Shown: positions 35,967 to 47,719 of the stretch, piece by piece
Layout of the letters: every line of letters starts with the position of its first letter
Numbering within the stretch: position 1 is the first letter of the stretch
Origin: Tulasnella sp. 424
Lineage: Eukaryota > Basidiomycota > Agaricomycetes > Cantharellales > Tulasnellaceae
Assembly (NCBI GenBank): GCA_019633425.1
Contig: WSUB01000034.1
Span: forward strand, 186,001 to 250,000
Length of the DNA stretch: 64,000 nt
Direction: 5' to 3'
The notes under the pieces: generated by a model
Told to the model about the DNA's origin: nothing
Database searches by the model: none
Seen by the model: only the letters and a program-made list of their open reading frames with translations
Translations under genes and position numbers: made by a program

Positions 35967-38044
35967 CTACGGCTTGGGACTTGGAATCGCGAGAACGACT
36001 GCCGTGTAGATGAGGCAGTACCAAATCGCAACCATGAACGTGTCGTGAAGGACGTCGAGATGGTATTGGCGTATCCTTTCATCCAAGACTACACGTTCAG
36101 GACCAAAGACTGGCGGTCGGGTGTACCTAATGAAACCACCGAATCAAGTTAGTGACGGTGCTTCTCTTCGGGTGAGGTGCAGCTTAAAAAAAAGGGGGGG
36201 ATACCTTGCCTCGGATGACCTTGGTTTGGGATTCACAAACGCGACTTCGTGAGTTGGCCGTGGAGAGTTGAAAGTGTTTGGGTCGAGGATAATGGCGGTG
36301 GAAGAGTCTTCGGCGGCGTCGTTCAGCTGAATGGGGTCGCTCCGAGATCCACCACCCGACGATGCCGCGCTGAGGGAAGGAACGATATCCAAATCGAACG
36401 GGGCAATTGCCTCCAAGTCTTGTTTCTTCTTTTTTGATGTAGGTGGGTCTTGCAATTCGAATGCCTCATCTCGGGCGTTACTACCATCATCGGCACCAGC
36501 TCCCTTTTTCGAAGTGGACGGCTGCCCAGTTTCTCTCCACTCCACGCCAGCCTCTTCGGGATCATCCAACTCCCAAGGCTTCAACTGCGTCGCACCCCTC
36601 CCAAACACCTCGGAGCAGAACCCGATGTACGCGTTGTACAGCTGACACGCTCCCGCCGTAGCAAACGGCATCCCGGCTAACCTAGCTCCGCGCCGAATCG
36701 GAAACGGTTTCCAGAACTGATAGTCGAGGCTGCCGTCGTCTTGAGCGGGGTTATGGTGGTAAGCCGGTACGAAGATGATTAGGATGATGGATAACGTGAA
36801 GCCGATGAAAGTGAATACGAAGCCGACGGAGTACCAGTACAGTTGTTTTCCAATGTTAATGTTCTTGCTTTGATGCTCGAGGAAGTTGTTCGTGGAGTGT
36901 TCGAGTTGACGGTATGTGGATTGGTACACTTTTGCGAACTGGATGAGCGAAACGCGCAATTTTTTTTTCCGATTTTAGTAAAGAAGCTTCTGTGAGGAAA
37001 GTATGCAATTCTGGCGCCTTACGATGTTGGGATGAGTGGTATACGCCAAGTCCTCCAGGACTTGCTTCCGAAGTCGTTCGTCGATATTCAGCTCTTTCGT
37101 TCCAATTCCCCCGGCTCGCATGAAGGTGGCTACTACAGCCAGCGCCTCGTCACGGAAGGGCTGTTCGCTGAGCGTGATGCCTTGCTGCGGAACTTGCACT
37201 CCAGGCGGCGAATAAGGGGTGAGTGGGAAAGGTGGTGACGCAAGTGCGCCGCTGACGCTAGCCGTAGGCGTGAGGAGCAACGGAACGCCCGAATCAGGCG
37301 TCCGAGGTGTATTTGGGAGGTAGACCCCCGAGCTCGTGCTCTTGCTCAAACTAGGCGAAAGAGCAGGCGGTGAACTGAGCGGGAGGTTCCGATGGTCTTT
37401 GAACGCCGGGCCTAACGCCGCGGGGGTGGGACGGGCAGGACGGGACTTGGACGCCGGAGATACCCCTCCCCCGATGTCCCCTTCTTCTGTCTTGGAAGCT
37501 GCCTGCCGTCGCTTGACGACGCCATCGAACCACCCTCGAATTGCGTTGTTGGTCGTCTCCGAATTAGAGTTGGGTTCGAACACAGGCAAGGGTGAGGAAG
37601 GGGGAACGTCCCATGGTCGAAGGATAGCGGGATCGGGGCTGGTTTGTTGGACGGATAAGGGGAGTCGCATGAATCTGGCACGATAGTCCATGAACCAGAC
37701 AGCGAACTGAAGGTTTTCGATGCTTAATTCCTAATATGCAATGAAGTGAAAGGTACATTAGTTGGATGTCATCAGCGAGGCCGTAACGAAAAAGCTTACT
37801 TGATTAGCCAGATAATTTTCAAAGTCCTGCAGGCTAGCAGAAAGCCACAGGGGTAAGCTTGTCATTTATCCTGTATATCAAGATAGATATGCGATACATA
37901 CGATATGGGTGCACAAGTTGCGCCAGAGAGGATGTGCTCCAAGCGACAGTCGAGTTGAAGAGCCTCCAATCTACTCGTCCCAGAAACGAGCCTCTTCATA
38001 CCTCGACCCAACCTTTTCAAGCGACTGTAAACAACCTTGGACAT
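35967..38044 (-). CDS. RGS-domain protein with C-terminal membrane helices
   Basis: A first exon (from an ATG at 38044, or one 45 bases further on) reads RLEHILSGATCAPIS and joins LQDFENYLANQ, then ELSIENLQFAVWFMDYRARF, the classic start of an RGS fold. A long Ser/Pro/Thr-rich insert (about 37600-37200) separates it from the second RGS half (DEALAVVATFMRAGG...LAYTTHPNI). That half joins FAKVYQSTYRQLEH across an intron at about 37020-36933. Hydrophobic spans follow: WYSVGFVFTFIGFTLSIILIIF, a weaker one near MPFATAGACQLYNAYIGF, and the last exon span FMVAIWYCLIYTAVVLAI. The protein ends at TAG (35967). RGS proteins speed GTP hydrolysis by G-alpha. A Rax1-like polarity role is possible but unproven. 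Confidence 0.8.
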
Positions 38045-38107
38045 TATGCTTTACGGTCTGGTGAGAGCGCCTGCAATGAGTATTGGGTGCCTGGTAGACA
38101 GGTTGGT

Positions 38108-38123
38108 GGGGGGGGGGGGGGGG
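38108..38123 (+). repeat. G16 homopolymer
   Basis: An uninterrupted run of about sixteen G lies in the promoter side of the RGS gene. Its length in the assembly may be inexact. Confidence 0.8.
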
Positions 38124-38583
38124 ACTTCCGACTCACTCAGAAAATGCACTGTACACCTCTCTTATTCACTTGGTAGGAGGACATCTCGGTCTTGGTGACA
38201 GAGAAATCTTCTTCGCTTGCAAGGGGAGGGTTATTATAACAAGGGGGGAAGTTTGACGGGTATCCACATGTTTAGAGCGTCCGATGCTTCTCGCCGGGAG
38301 GGTTAAGGCACGGTACTGTGGAGAGGGGAGGCGGGCCCGAGACAAGTTGTCCAGGGCTGGGTGGGGACGTGAAAGCGACTAGCACTAATCGATGGGAAGA
38401 CTGCGCGAACTGTTCCAAAGACGTGGGTTTTCACGAAAAGGTTGCTGTCACGTGGGAAACCGCTTTGGTAAGCACCGAGTCCCCACGCGGCGTGTTACGT
38501 CGCCGTTTCTACTCGGGGATCGGACGTTGACCGGCATATTCGACCCTAAGACTCCGTAATGTACATAAACCTAAATATTCAAG
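38124..38583. other. Intergenic, no gene seen
   Basis: G-rich and unique sequence between the RGS gene 5-prime end and the 3-prime end of patatin copy A. No coding or RNA signal was found. Confidence 0.45.
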
Positions 38584-39959
38584 TCATATTCTACGCATCG
38601 CCATTGCAAATGCTGCCACCTTCTGGCTGCTTGCGGAGAGGTAGGTTGCAGCCAACTTCTCTAACTCCTCCAGCTTTGACCACTCCTCTAACCCAATATT
38701 CTCCCTCATAGTCGGATTGAATCGATAATAGAAGGGCGCTACCAGCTGGTTACTCTTCATTTCCTGGTGGACTCCATCACAGCTAAGGGCTATCCGTTGA
38801 AAAATCCCTGAAAACTGTGACCCGAGAAGAACTAGTGGGCCGTTGATACGGGTCATGTAAGAGCTGACGCTTCCCGTCCCAAGCGACAACAGGCAACCAA
38901 TCTGCTGGTCGGGTCCCCAGAGCGACTGGGCTTCTTGGAGCACGACCTTGGTCGGGTTATTATATCCCAAGCCGCCGTCGGAGTAATAGACGCCATCGAC
39001 TTTGACTTCCGGAAAGAACGACGGAGCGCAGGATGTGGCTCGTGCTGCTTCCCATATTTGGCAATGATCGGCGGAGTGGCGCTGGAAGCGACTGTTGTAG
39101 GTTCGGAACAGCTTGGGCGGTCTAGATACGTCGCAGCCCGGAATTGCGATCACGAACCTGTATTTGGAGGTCAAAGAAGGTAAACGGTGAGAACGAAGCG
39201 ATTTGGAAGGTGACGAAATGCCCTCACGTCCTGCATACACGCTCTGCCTCGGACCGCCTTTGTGGATTATCCCACATCCTGGTTGTCGTCGTACCCCGGT
39301 ATTTCGCTACTATCTTTTCAACCGCCTGTTTTAACTTCTGTCCCGAAAACCTGTGCCCGTCCCAGAGGTTAAAGGCAAGGTCGAGAGCACGGACGTCAAA
39401 GACGTCTTTGGATAACTCGCGGTAGGCTTCGATGCACTCGCGGATGGACATTCTGAGGCGACCGAGCATGATGGCTATCAACCTGAAGATGGTCGATTGA
39501 CCCTCTTTAGGAACAATTCTCCCGCTTTGGATGAGACTAGGAACAAGCTTACCCGCCCGTCGAAGTACCCCCGATCAAATCAAACCACTCGCACGGCTTG
39601 GCTCCCGGAGCCACTTCGTTCATGATTTGTTCCAGGACAATCAGAGACACAATGCCCCTTACTCCTCCTCCATCTGTTTCCCATTGATAAGTACCCACAG
39701 AACGGATCCTCAAGGTGACATAGAACCTACCCAAAGACAAGAGCCGAAGAGGTCTCGGCAGAGGGTCAACGTGTCGTGATACACCCGGTCGCTTGGCGTG
39801 CCATTGGATCCAATACGCTTCATCCCTCCGAGTCCGCGCGTCAATCGCTTTAACTTGAGCTATGTGGAGTTTTCTTCGTTCTTCTTCTGTACTGCTCAAC
39901 CAAGCGCCGATCCTTTGTGCGGTAATACCAGCAGTGATGATATCGTTTAGGGCGTTCAT
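38584..39959 (-). CDS. Patatin-like phospholipase, copy A
   Basis: Four exons (39959-39731, 39673-39553, 39482-39228, 39157-38584) give 392 residues in frame. The patatin core is complete: oxyanion motif DGGGVRG at 77-83, nucleophile elbow GTSTGG with Ser114, and catalytic Asp262 in the SDGGLGYNNP motif. The family hydrolyses acyl esters of membrane lipids (phospholipase A2-type activity) using a Ser-Asp dyad. The N-terminal 75 residues hold the shared motif IDARTRRDEAYWIQWH, preceded by a weakly hydrophobic stretch. No NACHT or repeat domain is attached. It is the leftmost and, with B, more divergent member of the five-gene array. Confidence 0.9.
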
Positions 39960-40424
39960 TGGGGAGTCGTGGTCACTGGGAATTGATGATGTATCTGCCT
40001 ACGGGGACCTCAGATTGCGATAATCACAGAGTCCGCTCGAGTTTTATGTGGTTTGCCTTTGATGAGTCCGTTATCATCTCAGTTGGAAAGGTGCTGCGAA
40101 CGATCATAAGAAGCCCGAGGTTGCTTACCGATCAGCAACGAGCTTTCGGCGAGGCCGACATCATCGGAGGGCCCGAAATTGCTTAAAACGGAATAGTTCT
40201 AGACTGACCTTAGGGCATGAATATGGAAACCACGATGGCCGAATTGCGTCGTGGCCTGTCTCCCTAGGCGCACGGCCCCTCGCTTTTGCTCGGGGATCAG
40301 TTCGCAAGCACCACAGAGAGAATCATATCATTGGGGAACATACTCACACCCGACACAAAACATATTACTCCGTTAAAAACATTAGAACAGACGCAGATTA
40401 GAACCGCCAGGGCTTCCCATACAC
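39960..40424. other. Spacer between patatin A and B
   Basis: Promoter side of copy A and 3-prime flank of copy B. No gene and no BOI-like leftover was found here. Confidence 0.5.
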
Positions 40425-41812
40425 CTACTTCGAGTTTTGTCGTACAAGCATCGCTCTTGCGAATGCCGCCACTTTCTGGCTGGTTGCATTTAAATAGTTA
40501 GCAGCTATTTCCTCCAAGTCTTCCAGTTTCTTCCATTCATCCAAGCTGATGTTCTCCTTCATAGTCGGATTGAACCGATAGTAGAAGGGAGAGACCAGCT
40601 GGTTGCTCCTCATTTCTTGGTGAACTCCGTCACAGCTAAGCGCCATCCTCTTGAAGACCCCAAGGAATCCGAGAAGGTCCAACGGGCCGTTGATCCGCTT
40701 CATGAACGAGTCGACGCTTCCTGTTCCAAGCGACAACAAGCAGCCGATTTTTTGGTCCGGGCCCCAAAGCGATTGGGCTTCTTGGAGCATGAGCTTTGTC
40801 GGGTTGTTGTATCCGAGCCCGCCGTCGGAGTAGTAGACTCCGTCGACTTGGATCTCGGGGAAGAACGAAGGAGCGCAGGACGTCGCTCGTGCTGCTTCCC
40901 ATATCTGGCAGTGGTCGGCAGAATGCCGTTGGAAGCGATTGTTGTAGGTTCGGAATAGCTTGGCTGGTCGGTGAACGTCGCAGCCGGGAATCGCGACGAC
41001 GAAGCTTTATACCACCAAAATTTCAGCGTTTCGGACGAAGGAGTTTGGAGGAGTGGGAAGATGAACTCACGTCCTGCATACGCGCTCACGCTCGGACCGC
41101 CTCTCGGGATTATCCCACATCTTAGTCGACGTCGTGCCCTTGTATTGTTGAACCACCTTCTCAACTGCACTCTGTAACCGGCCCCCAGAGAACCTGTGCC
41201 CATCTAGTATGTTGACTGCAACGTCCAGGGCACCGATATCGAAGACCTCTTTGGACAATTCCCGGTAGGCGTCGATGCAGTCGCGGATAGACATTCGAAG
41301 ACGTCCGAGCATGATTGCAATCAGTCTAAAATGATATTTGAAGACATGTCTTTAGGATTTTAGTCGCCAAAAGCGCGTTGGATGAGCTTACCCGCCTGTC
41401 GAAGTCCCTCCAATTAAGTCAAACCACTCGCATGGTTTGGCACCAGGGGCCACTTCGTTCATGATTTGCTCCAGGATGATAAGAGATATGATACCCCGTA
41501 CTCCACCACCATCTGTTTTCCAACAAAAGCGCTCGTGAGCACCACGCCGACCTTCCTTCATGATCCGACGTCAGACTCACCCAACGACAAGAGTCTAAGA
41601 GGTCGGCGCAAAGGATCCACGTGCCTTGGAACACCCGGTCTCCTCATATGCCATTCGATCCAATACGCCTTGTCCCTTCGAGTTCTCGCATCAATGGCTT
41701 CCAATTGAGCTTGAGTCTGCGCTCTTCGCTTCTCCTCTTTGCTCATCAGCACAGCGCCCAGCGCTGTGACACCAACGCCAGCTGCAATAACACCCGCGGG
41801 GCCCGGAGCCAT
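40425..41812 (-). CDS. Patatin-like phospholipase, copy B
   Basis: Same four-exon plan as its neighbours. The start at 41812 gives MAPGPAGVIAAGVGVTALGA, a hydrophobic N-terminus that may act as a membrane anchor, followed by the shared IDARTRRDKAYWIEWH block. DGGGVRG and GTSTGG lie on the second exon (about 41515-41398), and YYSDGGLGYNNP on the last. The C-terminus is ARAMLVRQNSK before the stop. All catalytic residues are kept, so activity as a phospholipase/acyl hydrolase is expected. It is closest to copy A by inspection (for example QKVAAFA in both tails). Confidence 0.9.
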
Positions 41813-42373
41813 GATGGGCTGAGTTGATGGTGAAGGCTACTTAAGGGGAGCGGATGCTGAGGTTCAGGGTGCACTTATGGTGGCCGTCCTCGAGCTTTAT
41901 GAGGGTAGCTGCGGCGAAATGAGTCAGGTGGAAGGTTCTATCTTGTGACAATAGAAAGGCCATAAGGTTGATCGATAACGTGCTCCGGGCGAGGCATGAG
42001 CTGATACTGCTATGAAAGGACAGAGAACCGTCTTCGGCGTCAAACGCAACACCTCCGATTGCACGCTGTTGGCGTGTCTCAGTGCGGTGCATGGGCTGCC
42101 CTCCGTGCTTGACGAGACCTCCACGTATCGCCTTGCCTTTATGACTCTACTTCCCACTTAAAAGCGGTTTCACTATAACTTGTACGCGGTGTCGAGGGAG
42201 AGCAGGGTGGGCGGTGCGCTGGACATGCTCATCCTGGGCGAGGCGATTTAAATTATAATCAGAGGAATACAGATTACAGTGACGACTTAATACAACCAAG
42301 GGAATTGAAACAGCAGGAATATTTTACAACTCGACATGAACAAATGAAAAGGGAGAACGGAAGACACGAAACT
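41813..42373. other. Spacer between patatin B and C
   Basis: From about 42262 rightward the sequence matches the 3-prime flank of copy D (starting at about 44944), marking the left end of the duplicated unit. Left of that it is unique. No gene was seen. Confidence 0.55.
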
Positions 42374-43752
42374 CTATTGTGCACGCATCGCTCTTGCAAA
42401 CCCTGCGACTTTCCGACTGTTCTCAGCCAGATACTGCCAGGCGACCCCTTCCAGCTCCCGGATCTTCTTCCACTCATCCAAGCTCACATTTTCCTTCATT
42501 GTCGGGTTGAATCGATAATAGAAGGGTGATACGAACTGGTTGTTCCTCATCTCTTGATGAACCGCATCGCAACCAAGGGCCATGCGCTTGAAGACTCCGA
42601 TGAACTTGACAAAGTCTAGTGGATCGTTGAACCGCTTCATGAAGGAGTCTACGCTTCCCGTCCCGAGAGACAGCAAGCAGCCAATTCTCTGATCAGGTCC
42701 CCAGAGGGACTGCGCTTCTTGGAGCATGACCTTTGTCGGGTTGTTGTATCCGAGACCGCCGTCGGAGTAGTATACTCCGTCGACTTTGATCTCGGGGAAG
42801 AACGAAGGAGCACAAGACGTCGCTCTTGCTGCTTCCCAGATTTGGCATTGGTCGGCGGAGTGCCGCTGGAAACGGTTGTTGTATGTTCGGAACAGCTTCG
42901 CTGGCCGAGGTACGTCGCAGCCTGGTATAGCGACCACGAATCTATGTTTTTGGAAAAGAAAGTCAGCAACCGGAGAAGTTAGGAGTTGTGCAAATTGCTC
43001 ACGTTCGGCACACCCGCTCGTTCTCTGGCCGTCTTTCTGGATTATCCCACATTTTGGTTGAAGTTCCACCCCTGTATCTCTCCACTACTGTCTCCACGGC
43101 TTGCTGCAATTTGGTCCCAGAGAATCTGGCTCCGTCGAAGAGATTCATCGCGACGTCAAAGCTATTAACGTCGAAGACCTCTTTTGCGAGTTCACGGTAG
43201 GCAGCAATACATTCGGGTATTGACATTCTGAGACGCCCTAGCATGATGGCGATTAACCTGAGGGACGTGCAAGAGGACACGTAATCGAATGAGTTATGGA
43301 AGCTACTTGAAGGAGAAATGCCGCGCTTACCCTCCGGTCGAAGTCCCGCCAATGAGGTCGAACCACTCGCATGGTTTTGCGCCGGGAGCCACTTCGCGCA
43401 TGACTTGTTCCAAGATAATGAGGGAGATAATCCCTCGTACACCACCACCATCTGTTTCGATTGGTAAGAAAGCCCTCGTCAATCACCGCTGCCAGGTTGG
43501 TCAACCCTCGGGGAACTCACCTAAGGAGAGGAGCCTAAGAGGTCTTGGTGAAGGATTGAGGTGTCTTGATACACCGGGACGCCTTTGATGCCACGCCATC
43601 CAAAACGCTTTATCTTTTCGTGTGCGGGCGTCAATGGCTGCCAGTTGAGCTTCATGTTGTCTCCGTCGCTTGTCTTCTTTGCCTTCCGTGAGAGCGCCGA
43701 CGGCTGTGACACCGAGACCGACGACAACAGCTGTTCCTGCAGTGAGGGCCAT
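42374..43752 (-). CDS. Patatin-like phospholipase, copy C
   Basis: The start at 43752 gives MALTAGTAVVVGLGVTAVGA, a hydrophobic possible anchor, then the shared basic block and WMAWHQRRPGVSRH. Exon 2 (about 43455-43332) carries the DGGGVRG and GTSTGG motifs. Exon 3 reads LIAIMLGRLRMSIPECIAAY. The last exon carries AIPGCDVPRPAKLFRTY and YYSDGGLGYNNP and ends ARAMRAQ. The catalytic dyad is intact. Its upstream region and the short BOI-like leftover to its right are also present behind copy D, so C and D were copied together with flanking DNA. Confidence 0.92.
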
Positions 43753-44796
43753 TGCCTGTATTGATAGAGAAGGGAGTATTCGAAGGAGGTGGTTTAGACA
43801 ACGAGTACAGGGGGGGGGAAGGGCGGGTTCCCTTTTATCAGGGCCCGGGTGCGGGCGTCGGAGCTAAATTAGCTCAGCTAGAAAATTCTACTGGGCAGTC
43901 TGGAAAGGGGATCGGCACGCGTTGTCACCCCAGAAACGAGTCAAATAGTGTCAAAGGCTGCGAATCAGGGAATGAGTCAGGTTGTTGCAGTGGTCCGATC
44001 TACTGGGTGGCAGATTGAGAGCATGAATGGCTTACGGGAAGTGGAGTTTACAGGGCCTTGCCAGCTCAGCAGCAACGGATTCGCCTTATTCGGCCATATT
44101 CCTCTGCCCTTATACTGATAGATGTGGAACGGGCGATGTCCGAAAATCGTGCAAATGCAGTGCGACGAGGCAGTTTCGAGGTGCATGTGTCAGCCGGCCA
44201 CGTCAGTGCCCAACTTGTACAAGCGGCAACGAGGAATCGAAGACCTGGACTAATTTCCCTCCGTTTCCAACTTGATTCTACTACGCAGCAATACACTTGA
44301 TTATCCATCTACGAGGTGGGGAGAAAATGGACTCGCTTCGGTCGCAGGTGGGGCTTGTGGCTATGTTACATCTAACAAATAGGGGCACTCTTATCTTATC
44401 ACGACATGTCCACCATCTCCGCAGTAAACATTCAGTGACCTTCTGGTACACTATCGCGTCCACTGCCACCTAATATGCAGTTCATCGTGGATAAAAAATC
44501 ACGCCACTGCCTGATGAGGTGTACGTAGGAGGCTATGGTGGACGAGGCTATCCATTACTTCAAGATGAGAAGAACACCGTCCTCGTACTACAAGATCTAT
44601 CATAGACTCTAATTGCGATCGAGAGACACCGCTGAGTGAGCAATGGGAAGCAAAGAGTTATCCAAAAGAGACAGTGAACGTATAAAACGAGATATACAAA
44701 AGGAAATCCAGACAAGGAGCGTCAGGTATACTAGTGAGCAGACGGGGATCCAAAACGGTGGTAAACAATCGAGAGGTCTCAGATTGATGCTCCAGA
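43753..44796. other. Upstream region of patatin copy C
   Basis: About 1 kb of non-coding sequence, much of it matching 46439-47406 (upstream of D) and parts of 50313-51036 (upstream of E). It holds a GATA-type doublet (44391-44400) and the 3-prime untranslated part of the BOI leftover. Confidence 0.6.
44391..44400 (-). promoter_or_regulatory. GATA-type doublet upstream of patatin C
   Basis: TTATCTTATC on the plus strand, that is GATAAGATAA on the gene strand, inside a block conserved upstream of copies C, D and E. GATA factors commonly bind such doublets in fungi. Use here is inferred. Confidence 0.4.
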
Positions 44797-44943
44797 TCAA
44801 CCCGCAGCAAGCCACAACCCGGCTGTGGACGGTTGCTTGCTCATCCCCTTCACAAGCCCTTTCCTGTTCTCCTGTCACAACTTTGAGACTCTTGACGAGC
44901 TGGGTGAATTTTTCCTTTATTGCCGAGGCGAACGTGATCGTTG
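44797..44943 (-). pseudogene. Leftover of BOI 3-prime coding end (between patatin C and D)
   Basis: About 147 bp match the last codons of the BOI-type gene (51037-51180), including the stop codon. Similarity then continues into its 3-prime flank (about 44460-44796). Similarity ends near 44935-44943, at the place corresponding to 51175-51180 in BOI, and is replaced at once by the 3-prime flank of patatin D. It is a duplication scar, not a gene. Confidence 0.85.
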
Positions 44944-45055
44944 ATACCAGAGGAATACATATTGCAGTGACGATCTAATATAACCAAATAAATAAAGTAA
45001 AAGCACAAAAATAATACGTAAACAGGCGAGAAGGGAGAACGGAAGACAAGAAGCT

Positions 45056-46438
45056 CTATTGTGCGTGCATCGCTCTTGCAAACCCAGAGACTAGCTGACT
45101 ATTCTCAGCCAGATACTGCCAAGCGATACCCTCCAGTTCCTGTAACCTCTTCCACTCATCCAAGCTCACGCTTTCTTGCATTGTGGGGTTGAACCGATAA
45201 TAGAAGGGCGATACCAGCTGATTGTGGAGCATCTCCTGATGGACGGCATTGCAATTAAGAGCCATCCGCTGGAAGATCCCATTGAACTTGAGAAAGTCTA
45301 GGGGATCGTTGATCCGCTGCATGAAGGACTCCACGCTTCCCGTTCCAAGTGACAACAAGCAGCCGATCCTTTGGTCCGGACCCCAGAGCGATTGGGCTTC
45401 TTGAAGCATGAGCTTTGTCGGGTTGTTGTATCCGAGACCACCGTCATCGTAGTATACACCGTCGACTTTGATCTCGGGGAAGAAGGAAGGGGCGCAAGAC
45501 GTCGCTCGTCCTGCTTCCCAGATCTCGCATTGGTCGGCAGATTGGAGCTGGAAGCGGTTGTCGTATGTTCGGAACAGCTTCGCTGGGCGAGGTACGTCGC
45601 AGCCTGGTATAGCGACGACGAATCTATGTGGCCAGAGAGAGCATTCAGCGATTGCCGATGACACAGGCTGTTGGTAGTGGTGAAAAATCGCTCACGTTCG
45701 GCAGATTCGCTCGTTCGGTGGGCGTCTCTCCGGGTTATCGAACATTTGGGTGGAAGTTCCGCGCCTGTGTCTCTCCACTACTGTCTCCACGGCTTGCTGC
45801 AATTTCCCTCCAGAAAACTTGGCTCCGTCGACGAGGTTCTTCGCGACTTCAAACTTATTCACGTCGAAGACCTCTTTTGCGAGTTCACGGTAGGCAGCGA
45901 TGCATTCGGGGATCGTCATCCTGAGTCGCCCTAGCATGATGGCAATTAGCCTAAAGGGGTAGAATCAACCATGTAAGCGAATGAGTGATGGAAGCTATTT
46001 GAGGAGGAAACGACCGAACTTACCCTCCAGTAGAAGTTCCGCCAATGAGGTCGAACCACTCGCATGGTTTTGCGCCGGGGGCCACTTCGTTCATGATTTG
46101 ATCCAGAATAATGAGGGAGATAATCCCTCGTACACCGCCACCATCTTTTAAAATACCGCTCGTCAGTCAACATTGCCACGACGACAACCGGAAAAACTCT
46201 GGGACTCACCTAGAGAGAGGAGCCGAAGAGGTCTTGGTGAGGGACCGATGTGTCTTGATACATAGGGATTCCTTTGGTGCCACGCCATCCAGTACGCTTG
46301 ATCTCTTCGTGTGCGGGCGTCAATGGCTTCCAGCTGAGCTGTATTTTGCCTACGTAGTTTGTTTTCTTTCCTTTCCGCGAGCCTAGAGCTGACGGCTTTG
46401 ACGCCGAGACCAACAACAGCACCTGCAATGAGGACCAT
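45056..46438 (-). CDS. Patatin-like phospholipase, copy D
   Basis: The start at 46438 gives MVLIAGAVVGLGVKAVSS. Exon 2 (about 46145-46025) has DGGGVRG and GTSTGG. It uses an AAAG acceptor before the DGGGVRG codons where the sister genes have ACAG, a small splice-site change. The last exon has AIPGCDVPRPAKLFRTYDNR and YYDDGGLGYNNP (Asp replacing the Ser before the catalytic DGG) and ends ARAMHAQ. The catalytic residues are intact, so a phospholipase function is expected. It sits between two BOI leftovers. Confidence 0.9.
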
Positions 46439-47406
46439 TTTCTTGTGCTTTGTTCGGTTTTTATAGAGAGGGGAGGATTGGGGGGGGGAGGTGGTTTAGG
46501 AAACGAATTCGAGGGGAGGGAAAGGTGGGTCCCCTTTTATCAGGTGTCTGAGCTAAAGTAGCTCAGCTGGCACGCTCTATGAGGAAGATCTGTGGAAAGT
46601 CTGGGAAAGAGATCAGCACCTAGCAACCAATCAAATCGCGTCAGGTTGTCCAAAGGGTCCATGCTATCCGCTGGCCGTAATCAAGGATCGAGAGAATATT
46701 AATGAACGGCTCACTGAAAGTGGAGTTCACAAGGCCATGCCCAGCTCTGCAACAAAGGATTCGCATTATTGGGCCATATATCTCTGCCTCTATGCTAATT
46801 AATAGGTGTGGAGCGGGCGTTGTCAAAAATCGTGCAAATGCAGTGGCTTGTCAGTCGAACAAGTCAGGATCAGGGACAAGCTTGGCAACCAGGAACCGCG
46901 GCTTGAATGTCTTTCGGCATTTATTTGATGTACTATTAATAGTACCACCCAACCACTACTTACAGTCCTCCCTCTATAAGAGGTGGAGAGGGAACGGAAT
47001 CGCCTTTTCTCGTTTTGGTTTGCGGACATGGGCTTGTGGCTGTGCTACATCCAACAAAAAGGGGCACCCTTATCTTATCATGACCAACAGCAGTAAACAT
47101 TTTATCACGATAAAAAAGTACGCCACTGCCTGATGGGGTGTATGTAGGAGGCTACGGGTGGACGAGGCTATCCATTACTTTAAGATGAGAAAGACGCAAT
47201 GCATACTCGTCTACAAGATCTATCATATAGAAGACTTCGATTGCGATCCTGACCCGCGACCACGTGAGACAGGCGAAACTTAAGAGAGAGCAAAAGCGAC
47301 AGTGACGAGATATACAGAAGGAAATCCAGACAAGGAGGTATGATAGTGAGCAGATGGGATCCAATGCGGTCGTATACAATCAAATGGTCTCGGATCTGTT
47401 TCGCAA
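46439..47406. other. Upstream region of patatin copy D
   Basis: Non-coding duplicate of the region upstream of copy C, including the GATA-type doublet. Short frames here are unsupported. Confidence 0.6.
47070..47079 (-). promoter_or_regulatory. GATA-type doublet upstream of patatin D
   Basis: TTATCTTATC (GATAAGATAA on the gene strand), in the same conserved context (GGGGCACCC beside it) as at 44391 and 50625. Confidence 0.4.
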
Positions 47407-47546
47407 ATCGAGCCACAGCAAACCACGGCCCGACCGTGGACGGTTGCTTGCTCATCCCCTTCACAAGCCATTCCCTCTTCTCTTGCCACGACTTAAGACT
47501 CTTGACGAGCTGGGTGATTTTTTCTTTATTGCCCAGGCGAACGTCG
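47407..47546 (-). pseudogene. Leftover of BOI 3-prime coding end (between patatin D and E)
   Basis: A second copy of the BOI tail, about 140 bp of coding homology. The BOI stop codon is changed here (TGA to CGA). Similarity stops near 47546 at the position equal to about 51175 in BOI, within a few bases of the break in the other leftover. Confidence 0.85.
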
Positions 47547-47719
47547 AGTACAAGAATCGCGAGAACATCAAGACAATGGAATAGACTTTACGAAAGAGAC
47601 AAGATTGTACGGGTTGGAACAGACTTCCACCCGACATGGGATGTCACAAACACAAACAGAAACAATAAGAATTGGCGCGCGCAAGACAGAAAGTATACAA
47701 ATAGAGGAAACGGCGCGCG

